The notes beneath the pieces are model-generated. The model saw only the letters and a program-made list of their open reading frames with translations, made no database searches and was not told the DNA's origin. The position numbers were made by a program, and so were the translations under genes. This document shows, piece by piece, positions 43,732 through 53,483 of a stretch of DNA of 58,577 bases. The stretch comes from an uncultured Muribaculaceae bacterium (GTDB lineage: Bacteria; Bacteroidota; Bacteroidia; Bacteroidales; Muribaculaceae): contig CANRCT010000019.1 of the NCBI GenBank assembly GCA_947629175.1, positions 1 to 58,577 on the forward strand, given 5' to 3'. The stretch's first letter is position 1, and each line of letters begins with the position of its first letter.

Positions 43732-44322
43732 ATGAACAGAATTTTGAAAAACAGCATCCTGGCGCTTGCATTTCTGCTTGGCGGGGTGTCCCATGTCCAG
43801 GCAAGGGATCTTGCTCTCAAGACTAACATTCTTTACGACGCTGCCCTGACGGTGAACTTAGGCGGCGAGGTGGCTCTTGCCCCGAAGTGGTCGTTTGATC
43901 TGTCGGGCAACCTCAACGCGTGGACTGTCAACTCGCATAAGTGGAAGCACTGGATGGTGCAGCCCGAGGTGCGCTACTGGTTCTGCCAGGAGCTGCAGGG
44001 CCATTTCGTGGGCGCGCACGCGCTCGGAGGCCAGTACAATGTGGGCAACATCGACCTCGGTTTCAAGATGCTCGGCACCGACTTCCGCAATCTGAAGGAC
44101 CGCCGCTACCAGGGCTGGTACGGAGGCCTGGGCGTGGCCTACGGCTACTCGTGGATCCTCGGCCGCCACTGGAACCTTGAGGCCGAGCTGGGTCTGGGCT
44201 GGATCTACACGAAATACGACGTGTATCCCTGCGCCCACTGCGGCACGAAGCTCGCAAAAGACCGGAGCCACAATTATTTCGGCCCTACGAAGGTGGCCCT
44301 CAATATCGTACACGTATTCTAA
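43732..44322 (+). CDS. DUF3575-family outer-membrane protein, first gene of the fimbrial operon
   Basis: A 196-residue protein with signal MNRILKNSILALAFLLGGVSHVQA. It shows LALKTNILYDAALTVNLGGE and then alternating aromatic beta-strands (WMVQPEVRYWF, YQGWYGGLGVAYGYSWILG) ending in KVALNIVHVF, as in small eight-stranded beta-barrels of the DUF3575 family. A Cys pair (YPCAHCG) lies near residue 165. Genes of this family commonly begin Bacteroides fimbrial operons, next to a DUF3868 protein, as here. Its role in assembly is not established; it may be a membrane component of the assembly site. The left fimbrial operon has no copy within the window. Confidence 0.8.
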   Translation: MNRILKNSILALAFLLGGVSHVQARDLALKTNILYDAALTVNLGGEVALAPKWSFDLSGNLNAWTVNSHKWKHWMVQPEVRYWFCQELQGHFVGAHALGGQYNVGNIDLGFKMLGTDFRNLKDRRYQGWYGGLGVAYGYSWILGRHWNLEAELGLGWIYTKYDVYPCAHCGTKLAKDRSHNYFGPTKVALNIVHVF

Positions 44323-44347
44323 TCCTCCCCCTCCAATCTCAACGACA

Positions 44348-45757
44348 ATGAAGACAACACTGATATCGCTCCTTATGGGGGCCGTGGCTCTGTCCGGCTC
44401 CGCATCGGTGCAGAAAGCCGACATGAAACTGAAGAACGTGGGCGTGGAGCGCACCGAGAATACTCTGTATATCAACGGCGAGGTGCCTCTGGGCCGCGTC
44501 GACGGGTCGAACCGCGAGGTGTGGGTGACGCCGGTGCTCCGCAACGGCAACGACTCCATCGAGCTCGGCACCACCGTCATAGCGGGCCGCAACCGCTACT
44601 ATCAGGCACTGCGCCACGGCGTGGAGAAGCGCGAGGGGGTGGCTCTCGTGCGCTCGCGCGAGGGGATGAAGTCGCTCCCGCTGACGGCTCAGCTCCCCTA
44701 TGAGAAATGGATGGCTACGGCCGAGATGCACGTGCGCTACGACGTCAAGGGGTGCTGCTCCGACGATCTCGGGCGCAAGATCGTGCCGCTGGGCCGTCTG
44801 GCTCTTGAGCCGAAAAAGTTCGTACCGACATTCAACTGGGTGGCCCCGACCGCCGAGGCCGTGAAGATACGCGAGCTCAAAGGGCAGGCTTTCATCGACT
44901 TCCCGGTCAACAAGACGGTGATCTATCCCGACTACCGCGGCAACCAGGGGGAGCTCGCCAAGATACGCGCCACCATCGACACCGTGATCAACGACAAGGA
45001 CGTGGAGATCACCGCGCTCTCGATCAAGGGCTTCGCATCGCCCGAGGGCCCGTGGAACAACAACGTGCGCCTCGCCAAGGGTCGCACGGCCGCGCTGAAG
45101 ACCTACGTCGAGAAGCTCTATCACTTCGCTCCCGACTTCATCAAGACATCCTACGACCCCGAGGACTGGGGCGGCCTGCGCGCCTATATGGTCAGGAGCA
45201 ACATGGCCGACAAGGATGCCATCATATCGCTGATCGACACCGACATGGAGCCCGACGCCAAGAACTCGAAACTGCAGCGCGACTTCCCCGAGGCCTACCG
45301 TTTCCTGCTGGCCAACGTCTATCCGGCGCTGCGCCACTCCGACTACCGCATCGAATACCGCGTGCGCGCGTTCAGCGACGTCAACGAGATACTGGAGCTG
45401 GCCCGCACGCGCCCGCAGAACCTCTCGCTGCAGGAATTCTTCCTCGCTGCCCGCAGTCTGGAGCCCGGCTCGGAGGCCTACAACGAGATGTTTGAGACGG
45501 CAGTGCGCATGTTCCCCGACTCCGAGGTGGCCAACCTCAACGCCGCCAACGTGGCCATGGGGCGCGGCGACCTGATCGGCGCCAAGCGCTATCTCGACAA
45601 GGCCGGCGAAGGCCCTGAGGCTATGTATGCCCGCGGCGTCTACAATGCCCTCGACGGCGACTACGAGGCGGCCGAACGCTACTTCGGCCGCGCGGCCCGC
45701 ATGAAGGTGGCCGACGCCCCGGCAGCTCTGGAGCAGCTCAAGGAGGTGGCCGAGTAA
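44348..45757 (+). CDS. DUF3868/OmpA-like fimbrial operon protein
   Basis: A 469-residue exported protein from the ATG at 44348 (MKTTLISLLMGAVALSGSAS). The N-terminal DUF3868-like part (about residues 20-170) has VERTENTLYINGEVPLGRV and PVLRNGNDSIELG. An OmpA/MotB-like peptidoglycan-associated segment follows (about 190-300; FIDFPVNKTVIYPDYRGN, SIKGFASPEGPWNNNVRLAK). The C-terminus holds TPR-like helices (about 390-465; NAANVAMGRGDLIGAKRYLD). It starts 25 bases after the DUF3575 gene. It could tether the assembly complex to the cell wall; this is inferred from the OmpA-like part. The left cluster lacks a copy. Confidence 0.82.
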   Translation: MKTTLISLLMGAVALSGSASVQKADMKLKNVGVERTENTLYINGEVPLGRVDGSNREVWVTPVLRNGNDSIELGTTVIAGRNRYYQALRHGVEKREGVALVRSREGMKSLPLTAQLPYEKWMATAEMHVRYDVKGCCSDDLGRKIVPLGRLALEPKKFVPTFNWVAPTAEAVKIRELKGQAFIDFPVNKTVIYPDYRGNQGELAKIRATIDTVINDKDVEITALSIKGFASPEGPWNNNVRLAKGRTAALKTYVEKLYHFAPDFIKTSYDPEDWGGLRAYMVRSNMADKDAIISLIDTDMEPDAKNSKLQRDFPEAYRFLLANVYPALRHSDYRIEYRVRAFSDVNEILELARTRPQNLSLQEFFLAARSLEPGSEAYNEMFETAVRMFPDSEVANLNAANVAMGRGDLIGAKRYLDKAGEGPEAMYARGVYNALDGDYEAAERYFGRAARMKVADAPAALEQLKEVAE

Positions 45758-45822
45758 TAACGCAAAACCTTATATATCATCATAGACTGAATAAACCAAC
45801 CATAGAAAAAACTCAAGCAAAT

Positions 45823-47895
45823 ATGAAATTATACCACACACTTATCGGTCTGTGCGCGGCAGCCATGGTGGCCTCGTGCAGCGACGACGCCCCGCGCTCC
45901 GGCGCCGGGCAGGAGCAACTTCCGGCCGACGCCGGCGTATGGTTCGGCATGGGCGTGCAGCTGCCCGCTGATGCAGGCTCACGCTCCAAGACCACTGGCG
46001 AGGGAGGCTCGACAGGCGGCACCGAGATAGGACGCTCCGAAGAGAACCACATACACCGCGCTCTGATAGTGTTCGCCGACAAGGACAACGGCTTCATCTC
46101 CTACACCACCGCCTCGCAGGGGGGCATCTCGATAGGCGGCGGCGAGATCGTCTCGACCTCTTCCAACGGCTCGATCACGCCCAACGCCGACGGCGTCAGC
46201 GCGAGCATCCTCGCGTCGCTTCCCGCGTCGCAGCTCAACACATATTACTCCCAGAAAGCCGGCGAGGACGGCATACTGATGGACAATCAGGTGAAGGTGT
46301 ATGTGTTCGCCAACTATCCCCTCGACCTGCTCGAAGCCTTCAGGGCCATGGGCGACGAGGGAGTGGGCACCACCGAATGGACCGACTGGAGCTGCGAGGT
46401 GTCGGAGCGGTCGTCGGACAACGAGGATCTGACCGACGCCGACAACAAGAATACCGCCGTGCTGCAGGTCACCTCCGGCCTGCCGATGAGCAACGCTTCG
46501 GTGGCCACCGCCTACATCCCCAAGAGCATTGAGGACTGGCTCCCGTTCACCGACGAGGAGAAGCCCTTCGAGATGTCGAAGGTCAACACCGAGGGCGATA
46601 AGATCGACAACTCTTTCTCGTCGGTCAACATGACCGGCGGCCCGGTCAATCTGCAGCGCAGCGTGGCCCGCTTCGACTTCAAGGACGGCTCGATGAACAA
46701 TTTCACCTATCATGTGGGCGTCTACGGCAAGGGTGGCAACACTCTCGACGTGGAGCTGATACGCATGAATCTGGTAAATATGAGCAAGCAGTTCTACTAT
46801 CTGCAGCGCGTCAGCAACAACGGCCACGCATCGGACGACGGCTTCATGCTCTGCGGCCGAGATCTGCCGGGCAACTGTGTGGTCGACGTGGCTGCCGACC
46901 TCAAGTGCGTCCACCACACCGACGCCACCCGCACTTCGGGCATAGGCGAGAAGGGCGAGCCGTATTCGAAATACTATAACTTCTGCTTCGGCTCGGGCGA
47001 GACTGCCGACCAGTGGAAGATCGACCTTGCCGCCCGCGACCAGTGGTATCGAGCCACCCCCTCCGAGGTTGCCGGTCAGGGCGCCAACATGAACGACGCC
47101 ACGGGCGAATACAAGATATGGCGCTACGTGACCGAAAACGCCATCCCCGGCATCACCCAGCAGAAAGTGGCCCTCTCCACCGGCATAGTGTTCAAGGGCA
47201 TGCTCCGCAAGACCGCCGATACGCCCAAGGATCTCGCCGACGCCATCGATGAGAACTATTACGTCGACGGCATGGGCAACAAGGTGGACAAAGGCGTGGC
47301 CGGAGCCCGTCTGCACCATCCGATCCTCTACATGTTTGACAACGTGCTCTACGTGACGTTCACGGCCGTGCGCGACGCCGCCCTGGCCACGGCTCCCGGC
47401 GACGTGCTCCACAACGCCGTGCTCCTTCCCAACGTCGAGAAGGGCTATGCCCGTCCGGTAGTCGACTACTTCTCCGCCTGGCAGAATGCCGGCGGCGGCC
47501 AGGAGGCCGGCGAGCAGGGCTACGCACAGTTCATGGAGTTCAAGAAGGCTGCCGTCGACGCCGGTATCACCATCTACCAGTGGGCCACCGACGAATATCT
47601 CGGAGCCGGCCAGACCGAGCCCCACAAAGGCTACTTCTGCTACTATTACTACTGGAACCGCCACAACGACAACGGCATACCGGGCGTGATGGGCAAGATG
47701 GAGTTTGCCGTCGTGCGCAACAACGTCTACAAGATCTCGGTCGACAAGATACACCGCATAGGCCATCCGCTCCGCACGGAGAACGACCCCGACCCGCAGA
47801 CCCCCGACACTCCCGACGAGGTGAGCGACGTATATCTCGACGTGCAGGTGACCACTCTCCCCTGGGTAGTGCGCCGCAACTCGGTAGAATTCTAA
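45823..47895 (+). CDS. Major fimbrillin (Mfa1/FimA superfamily lipoprotein)
   Basis: A 690-residue lipoprotein with signal MKLYHTLIGLCAAAMVASC. Residues ~60-220 form the N-terminal fimbrillin domain (HIHRALIVFADKDNGFISYT, NQVKVYVFANYPLDLLEAF). The C-terminal part holds GPVNLQRSVARFDF, LHHPILYMFDNVLYVTFTAV, then YYYYWNRHNDNG, FAVVRNNVYKISV and LPWVVRRNSVEF. In the characterised P. gingivalis fimbriae the shaft subunit is exported as a lipoprotein, cut by an Arg-gingipain and polymerised by C-terminal strand exchange. Arg-containing sites exist after the signal, but I cannot assign the cut. It is longer than P. gingivalis Mfa1 (~560). The fragment at 174-449 duplicates its last ~90 residues. 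Confidence 0.88.
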   Translation: MKLYHTLIGLCAAAMVASCSDDAPRSGAGQEQLPADAGVWFGMGVQLPADAGSRSKTTGEGGSTGGTEIGRSEENHIHRALIVFADKDNGFISYTTASQGGISIGGGEIVSTSSNGSITPNADGVSASILASLPASQLNTYYSQKAGEDGILMDNQVKVYVFANYPLDLLEAFRAMGDEGVGTTEWTDWSCEVSERSSDNEDLTDADNKNTAVLQVTSGLPMSNASVATAYIPKSIEDWLPFTDEEKPFEMSKVNTEGDKIDNSFSSVNMTGGPVNLQRSVARFDFKDGSMNNFTYHVGVYGKGGNTLDVELIRMNLVNMSKQFYYLQRVSNNGHASDDGFMLCGRDLPGNCVVDVAADLKCVHHTDATRTSGIGEKGEPYSKYYNFCFGSGETADQWKIDLAARDQWYRATPSEVAGQGANMNDATGEYKIWRYVTENAIPGITQQKVALSTGIVFKGMLRKTADTPKDLADAIDENYYVDGMGNKVDKGVAGARLHHPILYMFDNVLYVTFTAVRDAALATAPGDVLHNAVLLPNVEKGYARPVVDYFSAWQNAGGGQEAGEQGYAQFMEFKKAAVDAGITIYQWATDEYLGAGQTEPHKGYFCYYYYWNRHNDNGIPGVMGKMEFAVVRNNVYKISVDKIHRIGHPLRTENDPDPQTPDTPDEVSDVYLDVQVTTLPWVVRRNSVEF

Positions 47896-47928
47896 TCAGG
47901 CTCTAACACATCAATCCAGACACTTGCA

Positions 47929-48939
47929 ATGAAACTGACCAATATAATGCGCCGCCTCGGGCATGGCGCGGCCCTCGCGGCCGCCATGGCCGTCCCGGCG
48001 ATGCTGACCACCTCATGCGACGGCGCTATCTACGACGATCTCGACGAATGCCGCGTCGGCGCCGAGCTGCGGTTCATATTCGACCACAACATGGAGTTTG
48101 CCAACGCATTCCCCTCGCAGGTCGACTGCCTGACGCTCTACGTCTACGATAAGAACGGCAACTATGTGGAGACCCGCACAGAGACCACCGATGTGCTCGC
48201 CGACGAGGACTGGCGCATGATCATCGATCTGCCCGCCGGCGACTACCACATGATAGCCTACGGAGGCACCGCCTGCGACCGGGCATCATACACCACCGTC
48301 ACGCCGCAGCCCGGACAGCACTACACGGCCATGGGCCACGCGATGAAGCCCGAGCATTTAGGCACGCACCTCCATGACCTCTACTACGGCTCGCTCGACA
48401 TGACCGTCAGCGACAAGGACAACGAGTATACCCGCGCCACCCTCCCGATGATGCGCGACACCAACACGCTGCGCATACTCCTGCAGCAGCTCAACGGCGA
48501 GCCGCTCGACGACAAGGACTTCATATGGGAGATCACCGACGACAACACCCGCCATGCCCACGACAACACCGTGGTGCCGGCAGGCGAGGTGACCTACACC
48601 CCCTGGGCCACGGGCACCGCCCGCACCGGCATAGACGAGGCGGGCAATGAGGCCGTGCTCGCCTACAGCGAGATGTCGACCGGACGCTTCGTCACCGAAA
48701 ACTCCCCGCGCCTGAAGGTGCGCGCCGCCGACGACGGCCGCGAGATCATCAGCATACCCCTCGTAAATTATCTGCTCCTCTTCAAGAGCCAGGTCTACAA
48801 GGATATGCCCGACCAGGAGTATCTCGACCGCGAGAACCGCTGGAACATGATCTTCTTCCTCGACGCCAACAATCACTGGATCCGTACCCAGGTGGTGATC
48901 AACGACTGGGTGGTCCGCATCAACAGCGCTGACCTATGA
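47929..48939 (+). CDS. FimB/Mfa2-type fimbrial anchor lipoprotein
   Basis: A 336-residue lipoprotein (signal MKLTNIMRRLGHGAALAAAM, lipobox LTTSC). Family motifs include FDHNMEFANAF, DLPAGDYHMIAYGG, MMRDTNTLRILLQQLNGEP and IPLVNYLLLFKSQ. It is clearly paralogous to 508-1530, with the same motif order. It follows the fimbrillin by 33 bases and overlaps the next gene by four (ATGATG over the TGA stop). By family it anchors the fimbria to the outer membrane and caps elongation. The whole gene keeps the GC-rich composition of its left neighbours. Confidence 0.87.
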   Translation: MKLTNIMRRLGHGAALAAAMAVPAMLTTSCDGAIYDDLDECRVGAELRFIFDHNMEFANAFPSQVDCLTLYVYDKNGNYVETRTETTDVLADEDWRMIIDLPAGDYHMIAYGGTACDRASYTTVTPQPGQHYTAMGHAMKPEHLGTHLHDLYYGSLDMTVSDKDNEYTRATLPMMRDTNTLRILLQQLNGEPLDDKDFIWEITDDNTRHAHDNTVVPAGEVTYTPWATGTARTGIDEAGNEAVLAYSEMSTGRFVTENSPRLKVRAADDGREIISIPLVNYLLLFKSQVYKDMPDQEYLDRENRWNMIFFLDANNHWIRTQVVINDWVVRINSADL

Positions 48940-50228
48940 TGAAGAAATCAGTCAACAGTGAACCGGCTCTCGCCCCGCGGCGCAGATGGCTCCCCGCTCT
49001 GACGGCCCTGGCCATAGGCATCGTCGCCCTGGCCACCGCCTGCTCGGGCGGCGACGAGCCGGGCGCTCCCGATCCGGAGGCGTCGACCGTCACGCTACGG
49101 CTCAATATCGCTGCCGTAGATCCGGCCGGCGACGAGGGCTCGCGAGCTGAATTCGAGCCGGAAGCGTCGGTGCGTGAGATGATGCGCACTCTGCGCATCA
49201 TCATAGTCCACGCCGATCCCGCCGACAAGAGCAGGAAGGTAGTGGAGTTCAATCAGTTCTGGGATCTGGCCGGAGAGGCAGGAGCCGACGACCAGACCAA
49301 GATTGCCGCTTCGGCCACCAAGGAGATCAACGTCTACGCCGGCGACCAGGGCGAGGAGTTCGACATGAAGGATATCTACGTGATAGCCAACGAGCACGCC
49401 CATTACTCCGGTTATACCCATTCGGCGGCCGGGCAGGATGACGGATCCGATCTGTTGCTCGCCGGCATAGATCTCTCCAACGCCAAATACTGCAGCGGAA
49501 CGCATCTCGACGACGCGGCTCTGGCCGCTCTTGAGCAGCTGACATTCTCTATGGACAAGGGCAAGGATATGCTCGGGCTCGTACCGATGGCCGAACACCA
49601 TCAGGTGAAGGTGCGCCGCCCGAAGGTCGACGCCCTGGGCCATATGGTCGACAAGGAGCAGGCCGTCAGCCTGTTTCTGACCCGCGTCCTCGTGAAGGTG
49701 ACAGTCAATGTAGTCAACAATTCCTCCGGGCCTCTCGAACTGACCGGCTACCGCCTGACCAACATGGCCCCCGCAGGCTATCTCTTCCCCTACAGGACGG
49801 AGTATAGCCCCGCAAAGGCCGAATGCCAGACCGAGACGACAATAGCTCCCCGCGAGATAACCGCCTACGCGATACCGGCCGGACAACAGCTATACCAGTT
49901 TGAGCGCACGTTCAAGGTGCTCCCCGCCACGGCTACCCCGGCAGAGCGCGAGGATCCCTACGCCTTTGAAGCTCTCCCCGCCGGCAAGAGCCGCACTCTC
50001 CCCGCCGTCTACCTCCCCGAGAGCCAGGCGGAAGCCGGCTTCGGCATCAACCTCTCGCTCTTCGGCGAGTTCAGGGATGTGCCAAAAGTTCTCGAGGGAT
50101 TGGACAAACTTCCACGAAACACACATTTGATAATTGACGTAACAGTCCAAGATAATCTCGGAATGACAATCAATGCGGTGATTCTGCCGTATATAGGTGT
50201 CAATCTTGAACCGGGTTTTGGAATATAA
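48936..50228 (+). CDS. Fimbrial accessory lipoprotein (Mfa3/FimC-like)
   Basis: A 430-residue lipoprotein. The N-terminus is longer than usual (basic, RRRWLP, then LTALAIGIVALATAC as lipobox). Fimbrillin-fold motifs are LRIIIVHADPADK, KDIYVIANEHAHY and TNMAPAGYLFPYRTEY, ending PYIGVNLEPGFGI. It is paralogous to 1527-2699. It overlaps the anchor gene by four bases and is four bases from the tip gene. The last ~45 codons, from about 50085, change from GC-rich to AT-rich, the same style as the tip gene that follows. The recombination boundary seems to lie inside this gene. Confidence 0.8.
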   Translation: MMKKSVNSEPALAPRRRWLPALTALAIGIVALATACSGGDEPGAPDPEASTVTLRLNIAAVDPAGDEGSRAEFEPEASVREMMRTLRIIIVHADPADKSRKVVEFNQFWDLAGEAGADDQTKIAASATKEINVYAGDQGEEFDMKDIYVIANEHAHYSGYTHSAAGQDDGSDLLLAGIDLSNAKYCSGTHLDDAALAALEQLTFSMDKGKDMLGLVPMAEHHQVKVRRPKVDALGHMVDKEQAVSLFLTRVLVKVTVNVVNNSSGPLELTGYRLTNMAPAGYLFPYRTEYSPAKAECQTETTIAPREITAYAIPAGQQLYQFERTFKVLPATATPAEREDPYAFEALPAGKSRTLPAVYLPESQAEAGFGINLSLFGEFRDVPKVLEGLDKLPRNTHLIIDVTVQDNLGMTINAVILPYIGVNLEPGFGI

Positions 50229-50232
50229 CTGA

Positions 50233-53200
50233 ATGATCATGAAATTCAAGATATTTCTTCATACTCTGACCGTTTTGGTTGTGGCCCTATTATGTTTTTC
50301 CTGCGCGGATGACATGATTATTGACAACGGGCCCGATGGTGACGGTAATACGACCGTAAGTGCTTCGGTCGAATTCACTCCTATGGTGTCGGGGCTTGAC
50401 GGCGGATCGCGCACTTCAGGCAGTGCGCTTAAGTCGATCAGCAAGCTGAATATAATCGTGTTTAGCCAGACCGGAAAATTTTTGAAAAATTTACCCATTG
50501 CAAATTTTTCGGCTGAAACTACCACGGATCGTCCGGAGCTTCCCGATGGAATCCCCGCTGACAAACATTGGGCTGAGAGCAATACGAGCAAAGTCTCGTT
50601 GAACTTTAATCTGGCTTATGGCCGGTACCGCATTTACGCAGTAGCTAATGTTCCGGGAATAGATACTTTCGAAGATGATGAGGAAGATCTTAAAAATTTG
50701 TCGCTTACGTGGAAAACGGATGATATTCTCGCCAACGGCGCCATGCTGGGACATTTTTCTCTCGACAAGACATTGTCGAACAAAGCCCCGGATCTGGTGA
50801 TTTCACGTCCGCAGATAAGTCTTAATGCGTGGCTCAAACGGGCCGCATCAAAAGTGACAGTCGCGTTTGATGGAACCGAGCTTGAAGAAGGTGTATTCAT
50901 CTATCTGAAATCTGTTCAGATTAAGGATATTCCTGCCACATGCCTTTTGGGGAACGACAATACACCGACAAAAAATGACCAATTGATCGCCGATGGTGAG
51001 ATGGTTAAATTTTATGCGGGAGAGATCGAACCTGACGAATCGGCATTCAACAGCTCTTATCCTGTCAGAATTACGAAAGGAAATCCCAAGTATGGCAATC
51101 ATGATGAGGATTCTCCAAATTCGATGTTTTTCTTTGAGAATATGCAGGGCAAGGGCGTTGAAGGAACTGCAAGCGACAAGCGACAGCTCGTAAAGGGCGA
51201 TGAAGATAAGACCACTCCATCTTATCCTGGCGGAAATACAAAACCGGAGGAAGGCAATGCAAGCACAGATCCTAATTTTACAGGGTTCAAGGATGCAAAG
51301 CCATATGGATCATATATAGAGGTAAAAGCCTATTATCAGTCGAACGCATTCGGACATGTTACAAAAGGCAATATTGTCTATCGCTTCATGTTGGGTAAGG
51401 ACGTGATCACAGATTATAATGCCGAACGCAACCATCATTACAAGCTTACCTTGAAATTTAAGAAATGGGCCAATGATGTCGACTGGCATATCGACTATAC
51501 ACCGGAACCCGGTCTGTCGATTCCCAATCCCTATTATATTTCGTATCTTTACAATCATTCGATGATGTTGCCGGTTACAATCAATGCCGGTTCGAACACC
51601 ATCAAGAGAGTGCATGCCGAGATCACCGACAATCGCTGGGCTCCTAAAGATGCAGCTGCTGACTTTGATTATGTCAGGGAACTGGATCTTGAGGGCCAGA
51701 ATTTATGGAATGGCTTCCTGTCGCTACACAAGACAGTGGATCGTGATCTTATTGGCACTCCTCCGTATAAGGCCACTTCAAATCAGGCTTATTGGGATCA
51801 GACACCGAAACCAGGACTGCGTACATATACCAAGATGGAGCCGGGGTCATGGACTGACGGCTTAGATGAAGAAAGTGCAGGAATTCATGTCGATGATAAA
51901 TATGATGTTGCCCGTGAAGTCAAGGCCGGACAGAATCTTTATCATCTTTCGTTGCCGATGTATACCCGCCCAAAGGTACTTATCAAAGGTACGGGCTATA
52001 CCGGCAGTAACCCGTATGTGGCATATACGCGTAGTGCAAAAGTCAAAATTGTTGCTACTTTGTCGGACAATAGCACCCTTGAAGATGAAGTAGAGATAAT
52101 TCAGGTGCGAAGGGTCGTGAATCCTAAGGGCGTTTACAGAGAGTATGACAATACTACGCCGTTTCATGTAGTCCTCACGCATCTTCCCAAGGAGAATGCG
52201 ACAAAGTTTGAGAAGTTTACTTCTGAAGGACGTTGGCGCGCCTACGTAATTGGCGGTGATGAGAATCTTGTGAATTTGAGCGGTTCCGGACTTGAAAAGA
52301 GTGGAGGAACGGTATTTGGAAGCACTGGTTCGTATATTGATTTCAACATCAATTTCAATAAGACTGTATCCGTCGGTGAAAACGAATCGAAATATGCTAT
52401 CATTCGTGTCGATTATCATGATTACACTTGTAATCACCTGATATTCGTACGCCGTGGTCTCGCCCCGGACAATCTTGTTGAGGGTGGCGCAAAGTGGCAT
52501 GCCAAGAATCTGAAAACAAACAATAAAGAAACAGACTCACCTACAGAAGAGGGATCTTTGTTTAGATATGCTGTATTGGGCGGCCCTATTGACGCGACAT
52601 CAAACCGGAATCCGAAAGAATACTGGAATAATGTTGTTCCTTCTGATTTTATAACTCAAACAGGTTCCGAGTCGTTAGTTATAGCATCTGATGATGACAC
52701 TGATCATGGATCAAAAACATGGACTGGTTTAACTAGTCGCCCTATGAGTAGTAATACTTTTGACAATTCATATGCAAAACTTGGAAATAATTTTTCAGAT
52801 AGCAGAATTCCAGAAGTGAGTGATTTCGCTGCACTGTATAAGAGTGATGATATACAACAAGGTTGTGGTGTCCTTTATGGAGATGACGCAGACGAAACAT
52901 TGTTAGATATTAATGAAGTCTATGGTAGAGATTATACGACTTCAAGCAAATATGGCATGCGTGGAGTCTTTGTTTACAACAATGCTGCTTCCGGAGGATT
53001 CAGGGGTAAAAATGTATTCTTCCCGATAGGCGCATCTGGATATGGCCACAGAAAACATTCTGAAAATGGTTTGTTACGATATAGTTGTCAACGTACAGAT
53101 TATTTTGACCCTCAGGATGCTCAAGGAAAGATAAATTATCCGGACGGAAAATTGTCTGCACCGTTGTTTTATGACCTGTTTATGAGGCCTGGCGCTATTT

Positions 53201-53391
53201 ATTGGACCAATGGGCCTGCTACTGATGATTATTTTAATCAAATCAGTAAAGGTGATGGAACTAATATTCATGGATGGGATTTTAATTATTTTACGTTCGA
53301 TTTTTATCCGATAGTTAGATCTAATCTATGTACAAATGCCAGTGGTTGGGGCACAGCTGACGCATGTTTTATCCGCTTGGTAGATAAATAA
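50233..53391 (+). CDS. Large fimbrial tip lipoprotein (DUF4906-like)
   Basis: A 1052-residue lipoprotein. Two close ATGs (50233, 50239) are possible; the second gives MKFKIFLHTLTVLVVALLC and lipobox CFSC. The fimbrillin-like N-domain has LAYGRYRIYAVANVPG and KRAASKVTVAFDG. The middle shows YIEVKAYYQSNAFGHV, IVYRFMLGKDVITDYNAERN and YISYLYNHSMMLP. The C-terminal domain has GVFVYNNAASGG, VFFPIGASGYGHRKH and PGAIYWTNG, ending ACFIRLVDK. It is homologous to 2780-5866, but AT-rich from the first codon, whereas the left copy is GC-rich up to the TVAFDG motif. It is probably the exposed adhesin of the fimbria; the ligand is unknown. Confidence 0.78.
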   Translation: MIMKFKIFLHTLTVLVVALLCFSCADDMIIDNGPDGDGNTTVSASVEFTPMVSGLDGGSRTSGSALKSISKLNIIVFSQTGKFLKNLPIANFSAETTTDRPELPDGIPADKHWAESNTSKVSLNFNLAYGRYRIYAVANVPGIDTFEDDEEDLKNLSLTWKTDDILANGAMLGHFSLDKTLSNKAPDLVISRPQISLNAWLKRAASKVTVAFDGTELEEGVFIYLKSVQIKDIPATCLLGNDNTPTKNDQLIADGEMVKFYAGEIEPDESAFNSSYPVRITKGNPKYGNHDEDSPNSMFFFENMQGKGVEGTASDKRQLVKGDEDKTTPSYPGGNTKPEEGNASTDPNFTGFKDAKPYGSYIEVKAYYQSNAFGHVTKGNIVYRFMLGKDVITDYNAERNHHYKLTLKFKKWANDVDWHIDYTPEPGLSIPNPYYISYLYNHSMMLPVTINAGSNTIKRVHAEITDNRWAPKDAAADFDYVRELDLEGQNLWNGFLSLHKTVDRDLIGTPPYKATSNQAYWDQTPKPGLRTYTKMEPGSWTDGLDEESAGIHVDDKYDVAREVKAGQNLYHLSLPMYTRPKVLIKGTGYTGSNPYVAYTRSAKVKIVATLSDNSTLEDEVEIIQVRRVVNPKGVYREYDNTTPFHVVLTHLPKENATKFEKFTSEGRWRAYVIGGDENLVNLSGSGLEKSGGTVFGSTGSYIDFNINFNKTVSVGENESKYAIIRVDYHDYTCNHLIFVRRGLAPDNLVEGGAKWHAKNLKTNNKETDSPTEEGSLFRYAVLGGPIDATSNRNPKEYWNNVVPSDFITQTGSESLVIASDDDTDHGSKTWTGLTSRPMSSNTFDNSYAKLGNNFSDSRIPEVSDFAALYKSDDIQQGCGVLYGDDADETLLDINEVYGRDYTTSSKYGMRGVFVYNNAASGGFRGKNVFFPIGASGYGHRKHSENGLLRYSCQRTDYFDPQDAQGKINYPDGKLSAPLFYDLFMRPGAIYWTNGPATDDYFNQISKGDGTNIHGWDFNYFTFDFYPIVRSNLCTNASGWGTADACFIRLVDK

Positions 53392-53419
53392 GGCTTTTTT
53401 TATAGCATACATATGTACC

Positions 53420-53453
53420 GCGGGCGCGGGAAGCGGGAGCTTCCGGCGCCCGC
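53420..53453. terminator. Strong GC hairpin after the intact fimbrial operon
   Basis: GCGGGCGC (53420-53427) pairs with GCGCCCGC (53446-53453), and inside it GGAAGC with GCTTCC around a GGGA loop, with one G-G mismatch. It lies 29 bases past the tip-gene stop, after a run of seven T (53394-53401), and opens the GC-rich repeat region. It probably ends the fimbrial transcript, though there is no T-tract after it. Confidence 0.5.
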
Positions 53454-53483
53454 TGCTGTAAGGAGGTCCTGCGCTTGCGCCCG

